Origin: Isochrysis galbana
Taxonomy: Eukaryota > Haptophyta > Isochrysidales > Isochrysidaceae
Direction: 5' to 3'
Assembly: GCA_018136815.1 (NCBI GenBank)
Contig: CM030939.1
Span: forward strand, 2,302,808 to 2,366,807
DNA: 64,000 bases
The translations under genes and the position numbers were made by a program. The notes beneath the pieces were generated by a model. That model saw only the letters and a list, made by a program, of their open reading frames with translations, was not told the DNA's origin and did no database searches. This document shows, in pieces, positions 59,338 to 64,000 of the stretch; the stretch's first letter is position 1; each line of letters begins with the position of its first letter.

Positions 59338-62126
59338 AGTCATCGCCTTGAACGTATAAAGCGCGCGCACCAAGTGCCTTTGCCGCATCAGCGCCCTTCT
59401 CAAACTCCACCGTTGCATACCAAGGACCCGCCTTTTCACCGTCAGCTGCCTGAGTGCCAGCCTTGACGGACAGCGTTTCCAATTTCACACTCCGCAACTT
59501 CCCGAACGGGCCGAGCGCTTTCCGCAATGCAGACTCTTGCAACGGCCAGCGGCGGCACTCGACGCGTACCGGGGGAGGTGGGTCGAGAAGCGCGACAGCG
59601 GCAGCTGCCGCATGGCGCTTCCCGCTGACGTGCTCGGCGAGTTGGGCAGCACCGCTAAAGCCGATTCCACAGCAAGCACAGTGCGCAGCATTCGGGACAC
59701 GCGGCCGCTTGGCCGGCTCGTCGTTGCCACCTTCCGTCGTGTCATCCTTGTGCGGGCCCTCCTCCATGTCACGTTTGCGCTTCCCATCCTTCCGTGGCTG
59801 CTCGGCGGGCTCTCTGCCGCCAGCTGCACCGGCGCCTCCACGGTTTCCATTGCGCACGTTGGCAGCGCGCTCTGCTCGAGCTTCTGCGAGTTTAGTCTCC
59901 CATGCCTCCCGCCCGCCACCGCCAACCACGTCGCGGAACTCCCCAGCCCTCGCCTCGGAAAGCCTCCGTACGGCACCCTCGAGCGTGCCTTGTATCACTG
60001 CCGGCCATAGTGCCGAGTAAACAGCCCAAATATGCCATGCGTCTGAGGCGGCGTAACTCGCAGCCGCGCGAGAGAGGGGGAGCATTCGGAATGGGCGCCC
60101 TCCTGCGCTGAAAGTTGCGCCGAATTCGGCCTTCAACTCAGAGAGAGCAGAATCCTCGATCCGACACCATATCGCCGCAAGGCGGGTGAGGCCAACAGGA
60201 AAGAAGAAGGGCACGTCCGACAGCGGTGCGCCAGCAGCGGCGGCTGCGATCGCCCCAGAGTCAAGCTGGCCCGACAGGGCTGCGTGTGCAATTTGAATGT
60301 CGATGGCTCCGGCAAGGCGAATGCCAAAGGCGGCCAGCAACGCCTCGGAGTCCGCGCGGCAGTCACACAGCACCTGTAGATGACGAAGATGCGATGGGTA
60401 TCAGCGCAAGTGGTGGCTGCACGTCCGAGCGGTTTATCACTCACTGGCTAGGCGAATGCTGAGACAACTTGCGGACCAGAACGTCGCGCGTCTTACCTTC
60501 GCATGACCGGCGGAGGTGAGCCATGGCCCGAGAATGCTCGCGATTTTTGTGATTGAGATGGTGGGAGTGTACACTAGCAGCACGAGGTCCGCTGAAGGCA
60601 CGTAAATTTGCAAAAGGTCGACACCAAACTTATGGCCTCCTTCCGTCGCGGTTCGAGAAGCGTCTTGCATCGGTGCCGAATTGTCCAGAGAGGGCTTGTA
60701 GTGAGGGTCAAGCTGACCTTCCATGTCCAGCGCGGTGACGGGGTTCGCCAGCAACAGCGGCAGTACCATCAAGACGTCTAGCTCGCGCTTGAGCAGCCTC
60801 ACGCCGTGCTTTGGCGCAAAGTTCTCGTCGGACGAGACGGGGCCATTGCCATCAATAAACGCGGCGATCTCGTTCTTGTCGCTGTGAATTTCTTCACCGG
60901 CGTGGGGGCAAGTGGACGAGACGAGATGCTCGAGCTTCGCATTCGGAGAAGCGAACGTTGCCGCACAGTCGGGACAACCAAAGACAGTCTTCCCACCTGC
61001 GCCACGAAGACAGAAAACAAGGTCATGCGCGTGGATGCCCAGCGACAGGTGGGCGGGCACGTCCAGATTGGCTCAAGCCCCTCCACTGCTACTACCTCAA
61101 TCGGACCTTGGCCTAGGCTCCTCCAGAAGAGCAGCTCCAGCACATGGCTAATGGTATATACTTGCTGGGACCATGCCGTAACCCCTCCACCTCCCTCCTG
61201 CGATACCCTCGACCGGAACGGGCTCTGTGCGTACCAAAGCGATGCTGAGGAACCTTCGCCATTCTTGGACCTATGCGTGAAGGTGCTTGAGCCGATCTCG
61301 AAAGATGTTGCTTGGTGGTGGTCTGATCGCTGCCCTCCGGCATCGACTTACTTCCCGAGAGTTGCGGCAATCGGTGCCTTCCTGCAGCCGGCCCTTCCGG
61401 CCTTGGCGTACGAGGTTTGTCGTCGCTCGCACTGCCATCCGCACCGAGCGTGTCCACCGCCCCACGCTTTACGGCCTGCATGTGCTGACGTAGTCGCAGA
61501 AACCGCTTCATCTTGCGAGAGAGGGGCTTCGACTCCGCAGACGCTGGAACCTCAAACGCTAGGGCCTCCACTTTGGCAGTCTCGGGCGTGGGCGTCTCAG
61601 CCTTAGGCTTCTTCGGCTCGCGCACGTGTCCTGACGTGCAGCGCTTGCACAGTCCGGTGATGCATCCAGCAGGCAACCTTCGAGCGCATCGAATGCAGCC
61701 GTCAGATAGCATATTCTTGGACTGGGTCTCAGAGCCTGTCACCTGCTGAGTTGGCGTAGGTGCAGCCGGCTGCTCTACCGTCTTGGCTGGCTTGGGTGGG
61801 GCTGACTGCTCTTGAGCGGGCGTGGGCTGGCTGGAGCTGCTGCCGCCGCTCTTGGCGGAACATCTCTTGCAGAGGCCAGGGATCTCGGGGGAGGGCGGCA
61901 GCCGGCGCGAGCAACGCGTACACAAGGCGGCGAGTGTGCCCCCATTTGCGCTCGGGGTTGCTGCTGGCGCCTCAGGCTTCTTGCTCGTCGTAAGCGGCGG
62001 GTCGAGCTGCTGGTGTGCCTGAAGCTGCGGCTGCGGCTGGGGCGCCTCTCGCGCCACACATCGCTTGCACAGCTGGAGTGGCCCCGGGTGTGGAGGCAGG
62101 CGGCGCGAGCATCGCACGCATGACAT
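59294..62126 (-). CDS. EXD1/Egalitarian-like 3'-5' exonuclease with zinc-ribbon repeats, C2H2 finger and RRM-like end
   Basis: Exons 62126-61352, 60996-60497 and 60373-59294 encode 784 residues. The N-terminal third has three repeats of C-x2-C...LCKRC (CVRCSRRLPP with LCKRC, CTRCSRRLPP with LCKRC, CIRCARRLP with LCKRC), probably zinc-binding. A CPDC...H...C-x-H finger follows at ~266-290. The exonuclease domain then shows DEDD residues: ALDMEG (D349, E351), LCDCRADSEALL across the second intron, and YAASDAWH. The CDCRADSEAL form is closest to Egalitarian/EXD1 relatives of RNase D. A basic linker leads to a U1-type C2H2 finger (CACCGIGFSGAAQLAEHVSG with KRH) and a C-terminal RRM-like region. 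The first intron (355 bp) rests on splice signals and phase only; an extra small exon inside it is possible. The protein probably binds and trims or holds RNA. Confidence 0.8.
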
Positions 62127-63319
62127 GCAGGAGAGCAACGAGGGAAGGAGGGGGGAGTGCGGATGGAGGGCGTCGGAAAGGGAGCGGAGAGGGTGGAAGA
62201 GAACAGGAGGAGCGGGGACGGGGTGGGGTAGGTGGGGAGAGGGAGGGAGGGAGAGAGGGGGTGGAAGGGGGGCGAAGGGGCGGGGAGAGAGACGGGGGGA
62301 GAAAGAGAGAGGAGAGAGAAAAGAGAGGAGAGGAGAAGGAGTGGAGAGGGAGGGCGAGAGGACGGATGCGTGCGACGGGGAAAGCACGTACGATATCGCT
62401 GGGGGAGGGCGGCTCTCTCTAGGTTTAGCCCGGTCACTCACTATGGGGGTGCGGAGGGCACCAGCTATTATGGGTAAATGAAGGGCTAAATAAGCTCCCT
62501 ATAGGTTCCTGTAGGATGAATCAGCAAAAGAACTTGGGGGTTCTCCAGCGAAATTTTCGAAAAATACCGAATTTCAGGCCCTCGAAGACGGTGCGCGAAA
62601 TACAGTCGGCCCCCCTCCGGTATATTTTTAGTGAGGCCCTTCATGCGAGGCACAAACATGGGCAATGACGAGGAAATTTTTTGACGCCAACTCACTGGGT
62701 CTACAAGGCGTGCTTCTATGCACACTGGACCATAAGTCAAATTCATAATTTTTCACTTCAATGTGTACGAAAGTATCACAAAACTCAAGACGCTTACGTG
62801 AACCACTAGTCACCGAGGGCTAGGCGCGCGCTCCATCGCTAAAACTATAACAATAGTTTTTTAGGACTCGTCCTATAAAGCTGGGTACCTTTATCCGCCT
62901 ACCGTCAGTGCACCCCTCGTGGGCGGGCACTTCACACAACAATCAATCTTGGGGGCCTTTTCGGCCTTCAACTCTTCAAAGAACAGCACTAACAAATCGT
63001 ACGCTGAGGCACGCTAGGCTTCAAAAAAGGCGTGCATTCACCCATGATTTTGCCGGCACCGCTTTGGAGCTGCAACGCCTCCATCCAGATGTGTTCGGCT
63101 GGCACGCCCCCCCCCCCCCCCGGCCGCCCCCCCCCCCCTCGAATTAGCGCGCAGGCGCTCGGAACAACGACCCCCTCGACTCAAACTCACAGGGCTGCGA
63201 CCCCCCCCCTTGACTCACTCAGCCGCACATGCAAAAACCGACCCCCCCCCCGACTCACCCCCTCTGCAACAAAAAACCGACCCCCGACTATTTATTGTTG
63301 CGCGTACTTGTAATCTTAT
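62127..63319. other. 5' flank of the exonuclease gene; repeats and C-runs
   Basis: GA-rich DNA at 62150-62400 is CT-rich on the gene's coding strand and is the likely leader. At about 62857-62898 lies a second copy of the right end of the small DNA element seen at 56.7 kb. C-runs cluster at 63104-63140 and 63200-63260. No gene is recognised. Confidence 0.5.
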
Positions 63320-64000
63320 GATTGGTCGCCATGGAGGGGGGCCTCGCGCCCCCCCACTCTCTCGACTCCCCTCATGGCTCATGGGGGGCGAGAACCATCC
63401 ACCCCCCTGCGCTGCCTCTTGGCATGCAGGGGGGACTCACTCAGACTGCCCAGACTCTCCAAGAGAGCCGCACACAAATCGCACGCCCTGGCCCGCGCTG
63501 GCCTGCTTGTCGCTCTGACCAACCCCTCCTCCCCCTGGGCCCCCCTGATCAGGACCCCCCAGCCAGCTCCAGTCGACCGGCAGGGGCGCGAGAGCCAGCG
63601 AGGGAGAGGCAGGAGGGGCCAGGGCCATGCCCCAGCCTCACCTGCCCCCTGAGCTGTGCTCCCAGGCCCAGGCCCCCTGCAGGCCTCCTGGGGACCTGAA
63701 GAGCGGCCGCAGGCGCGCGCCATGGCCAGAGCCGCAGGGAAGAGAGGAGGAAGAGGGAAGAGAGAGGGGAGGGGGGAGTGGCAGCTCTCCCCTCCGGCGT
63801 TAACATGTCTGCTTCTCGCCCTATTCAGGTAAGAGAAGACGGGGGCGCCAGAACCAGGAGGGAAGGGCGCCGCGGCTCGCCGCGGCCACTCGCTTCGGCG
63901 AGGAGTGATTATTAGCGCTTCTAGGCTCCCTCCCTATCACGAGTGCCCCCCCCCCCCCCCTGTGTTGTTTGTTGTTTTTACCCGAAAGGGGTTTTCTTCC
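63320..64000 (+). mobile_element. Probable 5' part of a LINE-related element, running off the window
   Basis: GATTGGTCGCCATGGAG at about 63321-63337 resembles the LINE 5' end AGTTGGTCGCCATGGAG at 6.7 and 55.2 kb. The first codons (MVAMEGGLAPPHSLDSP) parallel MVAMERAAAPHLSFGSP of the LINE. Beyond about 63400 the similarity to the LINE is lost. Instead, GC-rich segments resemble the short retroelements at 22.9, 41.2 and 41.8 kb. It may be the family from which those short elements derive. Confidence 0.45.

Overview
The window is nuclear DNA of a single-celled eukaryote. It is GC-rich, and most of its genes are cut by short introns (about 80-360 bp, mostly GT-AG, a few GC-AG) that can be placed by family alignment and by frame continuity. 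Gene density, the many C/G homopolymers and CT/GA tracts, and the introns would suit a haptophyte or another chromalveolate alga. That placement is a guess: no rRNA, plastid or other lineage marker is present.

Layout, left to right. (a) 1-9.5 kb: the 3' half of an L1-like LINE, a GT31 glycosyltransferase gene (minus), a YjbQ/UPF0047 gene (plus), a LINE scrap, and an internally deleted LINE copy with a 19-bp target duplication. (b) 9.86-22.04 kb (minus): one very large gene of 10 exons. It encodes a RecQ helicase fused in frame to a cellular RNA-dependent RNA polymerase, preceded by repeated Tudor-like/Myb-like modules that have recently been tandemly amplified. (c) 22-24.7 kb: repeats. (d) 24.71-32.83 kb (minus): the RNA polymerase III largest subunit, 23 exons. 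(e) 33-35 kb: a hAT-type MITE and other repeats. (f) 35.23-40.12 kb (plus): RAD54, 13 exons, with a long acidic tail. (g) 40.3-42.5 kb: an inverted-repeat element with a retroelement nested in one arm. (h) 43.0-46.0 kb (minus): mitochondrial dihydrolipoamide dehydrogenase, 10 exons. (i) 46-50.6 kb: low-complexity DNA, a broken phage-like methyltransferase relic, abutting FkbM and GNAT scraps, and inverted repeats. (j) 52.38-54.20 kb (plus): an intronless poly(A)-binding protein gene. (k) 55.2-58.3 kb: the 5' half of a LINE (CCCH fingers plus AP endonuclease) split by a small DNA element. (l) 59.29-62.13 kb (minus): an EXD1/Egalitarian-like 3'-5' exonuclease with added zinc modules. (m) 62.1-64 kb: repeats.

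The most interesting object is the RecQ-RdRP fusion. In Neurospora, quelling and damage-induced small RNAs need a separate RecQ helicase (QDE-3) and RdRP (QDE-1). Here both activities sit on one predicted protein of about 3,410 residues, which suggests a machine that turns aberrant or repetitive DNA directly into double-stranded RNA. RAD54, an RNA-binding exonuclease and Pol III lie nearby, but adjacency in a eukaryote is weak evidence of a shared pathway.
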